Position numbers and translations under genes: made by a program
Shown here: positions 29,101 to 36,747 of the stretch, piece after piece
How positions within the stretch are numbered: the first letter of the stretch is position 1
How the letters are laid out: every line of letters begins with the position of its first letter
NCBI RefSeq assembly: GCF_004349265.1
Contig: NZ_SMFL01000019.1
Location: forward strand, 37,323-101,322
Direction of reading: 5' to 3'
DNA length: 64,000 nucleotides
Source: Dyadobacter psychrotolerans
Lineage (GTDB): Bacteria > Bacteroidota > Bacteroidia > Cytophagales > Spirosomataceae
Notes under the pieces: model-generated
Seen by the model: only the letters and a program-made list of their open reading frames with translations
What the model was told of the DNA's origin: nothing
The model's database searches: none

Positions 29101-30349
29101 GATCGGCAGCCAGGTTCCCTATCATGTTGTTGGCGATAAGCAGCGGCTTAAACAGATATTGATAAATTTGATAGGAAATGCTTTGAAGTTTACCAAGCAG
29201 GGCGAGATTCTCGTACAAGTCGAGCTGTTGAAATATGTTGAGAATGAAGTCAAACTATGTTTTGATATCAGAGATACAGGAATCGGCATTCCAGCAGATA
29301 AGTTGGACCGTTTGTTTGTGGCATTCTCCCAGGTCGACGTCTCACATTCACGCAGATATGGAGGGACAGGTCTTGGCCTGATCATTAGTAAACGATTGGT
29401 GAACCTGATGGGTGGAGTTATTGGTGTTGAAAGTGTTGTTGGCCAGGGCACCTGCTTTCAGTTTACGATCACTGTGCAAGTGGGTAGAGAAAATAGTGAA
29501 GTTTGGCAACTTAAAAGCCTGAATAACGAAAGTAAACTTGTTTTAATTGTCGATGACAATGAGACATATTTGCACAGCCTAGACTTTCAACTCCAACAAT
29601 GGGGAGTTCAAACTATACAGGCTGGATCAGCTCGACAGGCATTGGAGATCATCGATAGCGGCAAAAAATTCGACCTGATTATCACTGACCAGCAAATGCC
29701 GGAAACGGATGGATTAATATTGGCGAGTCGGGTAAAAGAAAAATATCCGTTTATACCGATTGTGTTGTTAAGTTTGCCCGGAGATCAAACGCATAAGGAA
29801 TATGGCGATCTCTTTTCTGCAATCTTGACAAAGCCTGTAAAGCACCAGCATCTATCGCAATTACTCCAGACCCAATTTGACACGCAAGGAAAATTCATTA
29901 CACCCGCAGTTCCTGCCATGGTTACTTCACTTTCCGAGGAATTTGCAACCATATTCCCTTTGCGAATTCTTATGGCAGAGGATAATATGGTCAATGAAAA
30001 GCTTTTTGTTTGGATACTTACCAAATTAGGTTATACACCACAAATAACCCGTAATGGCAAAGAAGTCTTGGAAAAGGCCCTAGAGCATCACTACGACGTA
30101 GTTTTCATGGATGTGCAAATGCCTGAAATGGATGGTTTGGAAGCCACCAGGCAAATTCGTTTGCAATTAGTTAATCAACCCTATATCATTGCTATGACAG
30201 CCAATGCAATGCGGGAAGACCGAACAGAATGTCTGCAGGCAGGGATGGACGATTATATCTCAAAGCCACTGACGCAAGATGATGTGAAGCGATCTTTACA
30301 AGGTGCCTATGAAAGTCTAACAAGCAGGAAGTCATCTAGGAATGGCTAG
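26120..30349 (+). CDS. Hybrid two-component sensor kinase (one-component PUL-type) with two receiver domains
   Basis: A signal peptide (MKKILVILLIVLTDCFLFPSSISGQ from the ATG at 26138, or six residues longer from 26120, which has GGAG four bases upstream) leads to 14 Reg_prop repeats of the form hWhGTxxGLxxhD at residues about 45-660: two seven-bladed propellers. A Y_Y_Y domain follows (SYKQTVITFEFAALNY...YMLEGFDKEW), then one membrane helix near residue 815 and a coiled coil. The histidine kinase has HisKA with His903 in ATMSHEIRTPMNG and HATPase motifs. Receiver 1 has Asp1190 and receiver 2 has Asp1331. Unlike classical Bacteroides HTCS proteins there is no C-terminal AraC domain, so a separate output protein is needed. 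No intact PUL is adjacent; only a dead susD lies upstream. Confidence 0.95.
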   Translation: MPFIGNMKKILVILLIVLTDCFLFPSSISGQTPRFKRLTTNDGLSQSHVTCILMDSLGFMWFGTEDGLNKYDGYKFTYYKHDAFDKSSISDSYIQDILEDRSANLWIATSDGLNRLDRDKDIFTHFFSAQTKLNINDLFEDSAGKIWLGTTSGLYLFDPATKKLSLYWLNIKFNKSARHQFVSCISQNRDGKLWVGTENGLFLIDPKTKRYASYVHQPGKESTLSSNWIKALCKDRHGNMWIGTHGGGMSLFLPNEDAFRNFTFDSKAGNSIAHNDILYITEAYDRKLWIGTENGGLSIYDVVSDKFTTYIHNPEDYYSLSNNSVYTIYKDKAENIWVGTFAGGLNYLPKFGKKFITYRQIANTTNQLSNNVVLSICNGENEDQIWIGTDGGGLNLFDRKRKSFKAYRHSDNDINSISNDYVISVIRVSKEVLGLGFHNGGFDLFNTKTGQVTHHLAESGNPNSLSISDVNNLFMDRQENIWLGTWKGGLNLYNPKTKLFKQFRTSLRDRTSISSDIVTTVFQDKAGNIWVGTYDGLNLFDQKTGIFKRFYNDPADPNSISSNKIQSIRDAENGNLWIGTLGGGLNYFDRKTQIFTTYTEKEGLASNVVYAMLGDDNKNLWLSTNKGISQFNTGNRTFRNYGISDGLQGNEFRSNSCIRSEDGEMFFGGVRGFNTFYPDSLNDNTFIPPIYITDFLIFNKTIPIGQGDTLIPQHINQTHSIALSYKQTVITFEFAALNYTVPEKNQYAYMLEGFDKEWINSGITRKATYTNLDPGDYVFHVIGSNNDGIWNKTGTRINIHIEPPYWKTTWFRMLLLLSMAGLIYILYRYRVRDIRRQQKYLVQQVRQRTSQVMQQEQVLRSQAADLKLMNEKLEKKHALELAARTEAEKANMAKSVFLATMSHEIRTPMNGVIGMATLLKQTELTDEQRDYTETIISSGDGLLTVINDILDFSKIESGNMQLESLSFDLRNCIEEVLDIFSAKAAATGLDLVYQIGSQVPYHVVGDKQRLKQILINLIGNALKFTKQGEILVQVELLKYVENEVKLCFDIRDTGIGIPADKLDRLFVAFSQVDVSHSRRYGGTGLGLIISKRLVNLMGGVIGVESVVGQGTCFQFTITVQVGRENSEVWQLKSLNNESKLVLIVDDNETYLHSLDFQLQQWGVQTIQAGSARQALEIIDSGKKFDLIITDQQMPETDGLILASRVKEKYPFIPIVLLSLPGDQTHKEYGDLFSAILTKPVKHQHLSQLLQTQFDTQGKFITPAVPAMVTSLSEEFATIFPLRILMAEDNMVNEKLFVWILTKLGYTPQITRNGKEVLEKALEHHYDVVFMDVQMPEMDGLEATRQIRLQLVNQPYIIAMTANAMREDRTECLQAGMDDYISKPLTQDDVKRSLQGAYESLTSRKSSRNG

Positions 30350-30909
30350 GACCCGGCAATATTTATACTCCTGAATTTCTTCGCAAGTAGACGGTTAGTC
30401 GTCAAATTTCAACCGATCCTATTCATACGAAAAACCCTTTTTCTTTAATGAAAATAATATTTTGCAGGGGCGCCAACAATTCATGTTTAGGCTATTTTTC
30501 GTATCCCTAAGAAACATGGGTTTAAGCTTTAACAGCGTCGAATTCCATAAACGCCCCCAGCCAGCTGCAACGCATCGCCCACAAACATAACGCCAATTAT
30601 TTAGGCGCATGATGCGAAAGCAAACGGAGTCTGACTTTGGCACTCCCGATATCCACTAGGGCAGCTCATAATCGACGAATCCAAGTAAGGGTGAGCGAAC
30701 TGTTTTAGCAGCAGTCCCCGTTTACGTCAAGGAAACATCTTAAAATAACGTTTTTTGTTTTTGAACCGAAATTTTTAACATATTATAGCCAGGCGTCTCC
30801 CGCTGAGCAGGCTGAGCGTAGCGCTGCCAGCGATTATTTTTACGATTGGGCATTTTGGATAATTTTGAAATTTCAACAAGCTTCTGACTTTTATCCATCC
30901 ATGAGCCAG
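30350..30909. other. Gap between convergent genes, with a terminator-like hairpin
   Basis: A hairpin at 30801-30832 pairs CGCTG+GCAG with CTGC+CAGCG (one bulged A) and is followed on the plus strand by ATTATTTTT. It could end transcripts of the sensor kinase gene, although 450 bases downstream. A 74-codon leftward open frame at 30419-30643 has no recognisable content. Confidence 0.4.
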
Positions 30910-31962
30910 TCACCTAACTTCATTAATGTTTCTGATCGTTACATCAGCCATTGTTTTAAATATATCCTGCATATACCTGCGATGATTGGCACCTGCGAAA
31001 ACGAGCACCCTTTTCAAACCCAATGCCCGAGACCGATTTACAACATTGTCGCACATAACTTTATTTCTCAATAGCCACCAATGAATTTGCGAAAGCATTT
31101 CCTGTTTTGGAAATTGTGGGATATCATACATTTGAGGAAAATAAAAGTCTCCTGAGGCAAAAATCGCAGCGGCTTCGTCCGTATTTAACCATTCCGTTAC
31201 GTTTTTTGAGCTTTTTTCGATACCTGCGTTTTTCAGAAAGCCTTTATCTCTTTTAGTGAGTAGCGTTTTTAATTCATCGGCATAAGATGCAGCTGTATCG
31301 TCTTTAAATTCTTGAAACTTTTGATGAAACGCTGCCGAAGATGCTTGCCAGTTCAAATCATAATCCTGGCAATCCATGGGAAGTAATTCCTTGATTTTCA
31401 TTTCCAGCATCATTGGAAATGCAATGAGTGCGTATTCCGAGGTTTTTAGCCTTTTCATACTTCTCCCAGTGGTATCAAGCCCGGGACTAAGCAACTTATT
31501 TACGTAGTTTTCCAGCGACTTATCCGGTGTTTGCCTAAGTTTGCTGACAACCTGCCAGAACTGATAATGTGCATTTGAAACGTCCTGGTTTAGGTAATAG
31601 GCATGTGCAAGATCCGCTTTTATTTGATAATCATCTGGCCTTTGCTGTGACAATTGTTTTAAACTGTCAATGGTCTTGGGAAGTAAATCGACTGCTATTT
31701 CCCGGTTTCTTCTAAGCATATTGACTCGCCGAATGTTGTCCTGTTTACACCAATAATCCATGACAAGTCTTTCATCTTCCTTACTCAAAAACTCTCCAAA
31801 AAAAGCGGTTGGAGCGAATTTTCTGATTTTACCGTAAATAGCTGAAAGCTCCTGCCGGGGGTAGTTGCTGTAATTATGTGAAACGCCTATCAGAACAATG
31901 TCCACTTGCTGTGCAGATACATTAACCGATATGAAGAGAATAATTAAAAAAGAAAATTTCAT
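30910..31962 (-). CDS. DUF5694-like secreted protein (TraB/PrgY-like fold possible)
   Basis: From the ATG at 31962 the protein starts with a signal peptide (MKFSFLIILFISVNVSAQ). It continues with VDIVLIGVSHNYSNYPRQEL...IRKFAPTAFFGEFLSKED and ends with a segment around KRVLVFAGANHRRYMQDIF. The N-terminal GxxH, the internal E in GEF and the C-terminal GANHRRYM recall the GTxH...E...G-x-x-H pattern of TraB/DUF5694 proteins, which are suspected metal-dependent hydrolases without a proven reaction. About 350 residues, the usual length. The upstream in-frame start at 32118 would put 52 unrelated residues before the signal peptide. The gene is monocistronic. Confidence 0.75.
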   Translation of the reverse strand: MKFSFLIILFISVNVSAQQVDIVLIGVSHNYSNYPRQELSAIYGKIRKFAPTAFFGEFLSKEDERLVMDYWCKQDNIRRVNMLRRNREIAVDLLPKTIDSLKQLSQQRPDDYQIKADLAHAYYLNQDVSNAHYQFWQVVSKLRQTPDKSLENYVNKLLSPGLDTTGRSMKRLKTSEYALIAFPMMLEMKIKELLPMDCQDYDLNWQASSAAFHQKFQEFKDDTAASYADELKTLLTKRDKGFLKNAGIEKSSKNVTEWLNTDEAAAIFASGDFYFPQMYDIPQFPKQEMLSQIHWWLLRNKVMCDNVVNRSRALGLKRVLVFAGANHRRYMQDIFKTMADVTIRNINEVR

Positions 31963-32305
31963 TTTTGGTATCATATCCAATACGGTTCTTGAATCAATTT
32001 CAACTAAAAATATTAAATTTTTGTAAGGCGACTGGATAAAAAAATTTAACAGCAGTCGAATTTGAACCTTCAATATACTTATTGGTCCGCTGAAAGCCAA
32101 TTTAGCACAGATTCTCATTCATAGAAGGTGGGAACGTCCATAAGGATATTAACCGCTCAACACTGGATTAACTATAGCGCTAGAATTAATTTGACATTAA
32201 ACATCAAGACCAGTCATGATCGGTAGAATGGCTGTGATTTTGGCTTTTAGTAGATCAGCCAGGCAGAATGTCTCTCTTAACATTTCATGTTCAAATCTTT
32301 ACACC
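31963..32305. other. Divergent intergenic region
   Basis: About 340 bases between the leftward DUF5694-like gene and the rightward DJ-1/PfpI gene; must hold both promoters. I see no strong inverted repeat or conserved element. Confidence 0.4.
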
Positions 32306-32875
32306 ATGAATCGCAAAATTTTGCTCGTCACCGGAGATGGTGGCGAGAGTTATGAAACCCTCTATGCCGTTCACCGCTTTCAGGAAGAAGGCGATACTGC
32401 CGTGATTGCCGCCCCCAGCAAACGCCGGCTTCACTTGGTGATGCACGATTTTGAAGCCGGTTGGGATACTTATGTGGAGCGCCCGGGTTATTGTCTGGAT
32501 TCAGACCTGACAATCGAACAGGTCGTAGTTGACGACTATGACGCGATTTTGCTTCTAGGGGGGCGCGCGCCCGAATACCTGCGTAACAACGCTGCGCTGC
32601 TGGAAGTAATCCGGGAGTTCGACCGCCAGGGCAAATGGGTTTTTGCCATCTGCCACGGTATTCAAATTTTGGTTACTGCCGGATTAGCCAAAGACCGAAA
32701 GTTAACCGCTTACGAACATGTGCGTACTGAAATTGAGATGGGTGGCGGTATGTACTCTACTGAACAAGCCATACGCGACGGAAATATAGTAACCGGACAG
32801 ACCTGGCAATCACACCCCGAGTTTTACCGCGAGGTCTTTTCCTGTCTCAACAAAGCGAAGCTTATTGAGCAGTAA
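32306..32875 (+). CDS. DJ-1/PfpI family protein
   Basis: The 189 residues from the ATG at 32306 (MNRKILLVTGDGGESYE) form one DJ-1/PfpI domain. The nucleophile elbow is at Cys116 (WVFAICHGIQILVTAGL), and the helper glutamate is probably Glu14 or Glu17 in the GGESYE loop. YDAILLLGGRAPEYLR is the strand-loop before the nucleophile. Members act as glyoxalase III/deglycase-like enzymes, amidases or chaperones; the CHG variant is typical of the PfpI/YhbO-like and isonitrile-hydratase-like groups, so the exact reaction is open. Upstream in-frame starts would add 30 unrelated residues. Confidence 0.88.
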   Translation: MNRKILLVTGDGGESYETLYAVHRFQEEGDTAVIAAPSKRRLHLVMHDFEAGWDTYVERPGYCLDSDLTIEQVVVDDYDAILLLGGRAPEYLRNNAALLEVIREFDRQGKWVFAICHGIQILVTAGLAKDRKLTAYEHVRTEIEMGGGMYSTEQAIRDGNIVTGQTWQSHPEFYREVFSCLNKAKLIEQ

Positions 32876-33198
32876 ATAAAAAATCAGCAGCTTGTTATTT
32901 CTGTCTTCTTAGGTTTCATAGCCGACGAAAACGGCAATGACAGTTTTTTCATTTATCAATATCTGATCGGAAACGCAGGTAATAGCTTCAAATTACTATC
33001 CGGTAAACTCCTATGAATGCGAACAGATTTACAAAAATTAAATCCGTTCGCAACGTCAAACCAGATCATCGATAAGGCATCCAAGACGCCTGTCATACAA
33101 AGGCGAATATGATGAATCGAAGCATGCACAGAGCATAAAACGATCCTTAATATGATGATGTTTTGCATTCATATAATACGTCGATAGGCCGTTGGAAG
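32876..33198. other. Intergenic, nothing recognised
   Basis: Convergent gap between the DJ-1/PfpI gene and the BLUF gene. A 70-codon leftward open frame (32956-33168) shows no family and no ribosome site. Confidence 0.4.
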
Positions 33199-33621
33199 CT
33201 AATTACGATAATTATTTTTGTAAAAAGACTCCAACAATGATATCACAACACTATCGGTGTCCGATCCAGGTAAAATTGGATTTTTAATGAACGGCATCAT
33301 GTCATGTAAATGACCAAATTCCTTGGCTGTAAGTGTGCTATATCCCATAAGCCAGTCGGGAAAGGTTCTTTGGTCTATCAGCCCGGTGTAAAGCCTGATT
33401 AAATTATGATGTCGTTGATCGGTACTGATTACTTGGTACAAAGATTCAACCCGCTGCTTTTCTCCTTCCAAAACCTGAATGATGCTCCCGTTGCAGTATA
33501 GAAGTATCCCGGTAATACCCAGAGTCCTGTTCTTGTTGTGACTATGCGTCAATAACGCCGATATTTTATCCTGGTCAAATAATTCGCGTGCAGTGCTCAG
33601 GTAGATTAAGCAGTATTCCAT
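33199..33621 (-). CDS. BLUF-domain blue-light photoreceptor
   Basis: The 140-residue protein from the ATG at 33621 is a single BLUF domain. All flavin-site residues are visible: Tyr7 in CLIYLSTA, Asn31 in NRTLGITGILLY, Gln49 in IIQVLEG, and the W/M region in RTFPDWLMGYS. BLUF proteins bind FAD and rearrange the Tyr-Gln hydrogen bonds on blue light. There is no fused output domain (EAL, cyclase or HTH), so it must act on a separate partner, as short BLUF proteins such as PixD do; no candidate partner is adjacent. A 13-base inverted repeat lies 50 bases upstream of the start. Confidence 0.93.
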   Translation of the reverse strand: MEYCLIYLSTARELFDQDKISALLTHSHNKNRTLGITGILLYCNGSIIQVLEGEKQRVESLYQVISTDQRHHNLIRLYTGLIDQRTFPDWLMGYSTLTAKEFGHLHDMMPFIKNPILPGSDTDSVVISLLESFYKNNYRN

Positions 33622-33670
33622 AAAGGTTTTTAGACGAAGATATAAATTTTTCGGTAACCGGTAGTATACT

Positions 33671-33702
33671 TGCAGCAAACAAATTCAACTTTGTTTGCTG
33701 CA
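33671..33702. promoter_or_regulatory. Perfect inverted repeat upstream of the BLUF gene
   Basis: TGCAGCAAACAAA (33671-33683) and TTTGTTTGCTGCA (33690-33702) are exact reverse complements around a six-base spacer. No T-run follows on either strand that would suggest a terminator, so it is more likely an operator or a leader hairpin of the BLUF transcript. Confidence 0.55.
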
Positions 33703-34277
33703 TGAACTGTATTCTCCCTGGTAGCTGTATCATAATAACTAAACGAGATAACAAACAAAGGCGGCCATTAACTCCGTATATGATTGGTAATTATATTTCG
33801 CCGGCAGTAAGTCTTTAAAGATCGATTAATGGAAATAAGGGCTGATCGACCTGACCGTACTATACAATCCATCCAAACAACCGCTACTCTGAAAAAGCGG
33901 CAATTGCTTCAAAATTATTTACAACTCTAACAAGTCAAAAGTTCGATATGCGATATTTGCAGCGGTAGTAAACTGCAAGGCTAGAACTTCTGACTTACTC
34001 CCTTAGCGTTTTCGTCGCCTGTGCTAAATTGAAACAAGGCTGAGCGGTACACGATGACCTGAAAGCAATTTGGCGATTCACTGCCCAAGGTAATACGCAC
34101 ACTGATAATCTGATCTTAATAAATCAGATGCTTTAAATCACAAGCATATAAATTCAGGTCAGTAATGCAATTTTAAATTTACCCTCTATCTACTAATTAA
34201 AGTGTTTTATAAAGAGTAATCGGATCAGCACATAATCAATTTGCATCAGGTTTGTAGCCAGGCAAAATAACCAGTCG
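33703..34277. other. Intergenic, nothing recognised
   Basis: About 575 bases between the BLUF gene and the 3' end of the phosphodiester operon. No open frame of note, no repeat beyond the palindrome above. Confidence 0.4.
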
Positions 34278-35816
34278 CTATCTGCTCCTTTCAACTTTGC
34301 TATAATTAAAATACCGATATTGACCCAGTATTGACATGTCCAATGAGAGTTTATAGCTTCCCCACGGATATTTGACTTCTGTTACAACCGTTTCCTTTCT
34401 TGATTTTCCAACTTCCTTTTTCGTCTTTTTGAGAAATTCAGTCATTATCCTGCCGTCCATCTGAGTTGGAACAGGCAAAGAGTAAAGTCCCAGAACAGTC
34501 GGGGTAATATCAATATTAGATGTAGGCAATACATCTTTGTAACCGCTTTTAAAATCAGGTCCCCAAACCATCAGGGCAATATTGATCTCGTAAGGACTGG
34601 ATCCGCCATGGCCGGCAACACCAGTGGTAAAATCAGTGCCCGCATATCCTTTGTCGTTGGCATCATCGTTCCAATTGGATGCGACAAGAATGTCGCCCGA
34701 CCGTTTGGGATGATTATAATGAACCGCATCAAATGAAAGCGTTCCATCGATCCAACCCTTCATACTGGCTTTTGTCTTTGGTTTGGTAAAGACAGCGCCA
34801 ACCCAGTTTTCCTGATGCAGTGCTGCTACAATTTTTCTAATATTTTCTTCATTATGGTCTTTTACATAAAACGCTCCTTCGGCGATGACAACATCGTCTG
34901 ATTCTTTACCGCTTTTCAAACCTTTACCAATCAAAAAATCGGTTAGATTTTGTTTGCCTTTCTGGGTAACAAATCCGTGATCGGTAGAGATGATGATATT
35001 GAATTTGCTGCTCAGGTCTCTGGCCTGCAAAGAATCAAGTACCCGGCCAAATTGCTGATCTACAAATGACAAAGCGGAAACAGCTTGGTCTGACCCGATG
35101 CCATATTTGTGCGCAGAACCATCGGGATCCGAAAGCCATGCTGCACTTACCAGAGGACCGTTATGCTTTAAACCATATTTTATCAGCGCATCAATCACCC
35201 ATTTGTGTTTGGCAAAATAATTATCTCCCTTTTGCGGGACTTGACCTATTTCTGCCAAAACCTGAGATTTGAGCGATTCAGGAAGTATCAGCTCGGGATT
35301 GATAATAGCCCCGTTTCCTACTTTGTGATTTTGCAAAAATGCCTGGCCAGTCGTTCCCGAGCTGAAAACCATCATCTTTTCGCCTGCCGATTGCAAAACC
35401 TCTCCTAATGAAACAGCGGTCAGTAACTGGTTGGATTCGGTTTGCTGAACCTTGATCAATTCCTCATAAGTCGTTCCGATCGCTTTGGATTTATTTACAG
35501 CCGGAAAATATATGCTGTTGCCCAATATTCCATGTGTTGAAGGGTATGAGCCCGTAGCATACGATGCTGAATTTACCCTTGTTACGGTGGGAAAGACGCT
35601 ATGATGATGCGTTCCAACAGAAGCTTTTTGTTTGAAAGCATACAAGTTTGGCATCAGCCCGGCGGTGATATAGTCCGGTCTGAGACCATCGAAAAAGAAT
35701 ATCAGCGTTTTATTTTTGACCGATTTACTTGACTGTCCATAAGCATTAGATGATAATGATGCCGCTACAAGCGTCAAGCAAAAAGCGATCAGTGATTCAA
35801 CAAAGTGTTTTTTCAT
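34278..35816 (-). CDS. Secreted NPP-type phosphodiesterase / alkaline phosphatase superfamily enzyme
   Basis: From the ATG at 35816 a signal peptide (MKKHFVESLIAFCLTLVAASLSSNAYG) precedes an alkaline-phosphatase-fold domain with the bimetal site of nucleotide pyrophosphatase/phosphodiesterases. Asp43 is in FFFDGLRPDY, the probable nucleophile Thr79 and Asn82 are in PTVTRVNSASYATG, and SDPDGSAHKYG, STDHGF and GVAGHGG supply the remaining Asp and His ligands. Family members cleave phosphodiesters such as nucleotides, NAD or lysophospholipids. The gene is last in a susC-susD-glycerophosphodiesterase operon. It probably works in the periplasm or at the surface, upstream of or beside the GDPD enzyme. 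Confidence 0.93.
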   Translation of the reverse strand: MKKHFVESLIAFCLTLVAASLSSNAYGQSSKSVKNKTLIFFFDGLRPDYITAGLMPNLYAFKQKASVGTHHHSVFPTVTRVNSASYATGSYPSTHGILGNSIYFPAVNKSKAIGTTYEELIKVQQTESNQLLTAVSLGEVLQSAGEKMMVFSSGTTGQAFLQNHKVGNGAIINPELILPESLKSQVLAEIGQVPQKGDNYFAKHKWVIDALIKYGLKHNGPLVSAAWLSDPDGSAHKYGIGSDQAVSALSFVDQQFGRVLDSLQARDLSSKFNIIISTDHGFVTQKGKQNLTDFLIGKGLKSGKESDDVVIAEGAFYVKDHNEENIRKIVAALHQENWVGAVFTKPKTKASMKGWIDGTLSFDAVHYNHPKRSGDILVASNWNDDANDKGYAGTDFTTGVAGHGGSSPYEINIALMVWGPDFKSGYKDVLPTSNIDITPTVLGLYSLPVPTQMDGRIMTEFLKKTKKEVGKSRKETVVTEVKYPWGSYKLSLDMSILGQYRYFNYSKVERSR

Positions 35817-35845
35817 TCTATTATTTTTATTCAAAACTTCAGATT

Positions 35846-36712
35846 CTATAATTGCTTCTTGTAAATTGGTTTCCAGGTTTTAATACCAAGTTTTTCCGTT
35901 TCAGCCAGAAGTTCTCCCACATTGTTTACCAGCACAAAATCAACACCCATACCAAACAGATCAGTAAGCTGCTGAGCTGTTTCAGCGTAGAAATAATTAA
36001 TTTTGACCTTATTTTCTTTCAATGAGACTATTAAAGGTGTGCGGTCCTGACCAGCTTCCGGCTTTAAAAGCTGGATAAATTCCGCTTTCATTTTGATTGT
36101 CTCCGCTACATACTTAGCAGTATTCCGGCGGTAGCTATTTTCTCCGTTACAAATTAAAATTCCCGGAACCTGTTTCCTTGCTGCTGCGGATGCTTTTTCT
36201 GAGCAGGTCAGAAAAGCCTGATGCAGCCGTCCGGATTTTTCAAGCATTGACGCCGCCGCCTTTCCAACAGCTTCGTCGCCTTTTAAATGACAGTTCAGCC
36301 AAACATTATCAGGCATCACAGCCAAAACTTCCTGAAAGGTTGGAATCACAGTACCCTTGAACTTCTCAGACTTCTTAATGCCTGCATCCAGCGAACGCAG
36401 GTACTTATACGTAAGATCTGACACATTTCCCCTTCCATTGGTCGTGCGCTCTACGCTGTCATCGTGCATAATGACCATCACACTGTCTTTGGTGAGCTGA
36501 ATGTCAAACTCGATCATTTGCGCTCCCAACTTCGCCGCTTGCAGCAAAGCGGGCAAAGTATTTTCGGGATGCGTATCCATAGCCCCACGGTGCGCGCACA
36601 AACCACGCTGAGGTAATATGATTTTCGACTTCTGAGCAAATGCAGTATTAGGCATCAATGCAGACAGAAATACAAGCCCGGCAAACAAATGGGCAACTAT
36701 ATTATTCTTCAT
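35846..36712 (-). CDS. Secreted glycerophosphodiester phosphodiesterase
   Basis: A signal peptide (MKNNIVAHLFAGLVFLSALMPNTAFAQ) is followed by a GDPD TIM-barrel domain: CAHRGAMDTHPENT (catalytic His-Arg and Glu), MIEFDIQLTKDSVMVIMHDDSVERTTNG (metal-binding Glu/Asp and second catalytic His). The enzyme hydrolyses glycerophosphodiesters, the deacylated heads of phospholipids, to glycerol 3-phosphate and an alcohol. The start at 36712 is chosen for the signal peptide; an in-frame ATG at 36763 overlaps susD. The gene lies between susD and an NPP-type phosphodiesterase gene, about 30 bases from the latter, and is part of the same leftward operon. Confidence 0.94.
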   Translation of the reverse strand: MKNNIVAHLFAGLVFLSALMPNTAFAQKSKIILPQRGLCAHRGAMDTHPENTLPALLQAAKLGAQMIEFDIQLTKDSVMVIMHDDSVERTTNGRGNVSDLTYKYLRSLDAGIKKSEKFKGTVIPTFQEVLAVMPDNVWLNCHLKGDEAVGKAAASMLEKSGRLHQAFLTCSEKASAAARKQVPGILICNGENSYRRNTAKYVAETIKMKAEFIQLLKPEAGQDRTPLIVSLKENKVKINYFYAETAQQLTDLFGMGVDFVLVNNVGELLAETEKLGIKTWKPIYKKQL

Positions 36713-36747
36713 TTTTGATTCTTCAATTTTGATTTCCCTCCAGACAT

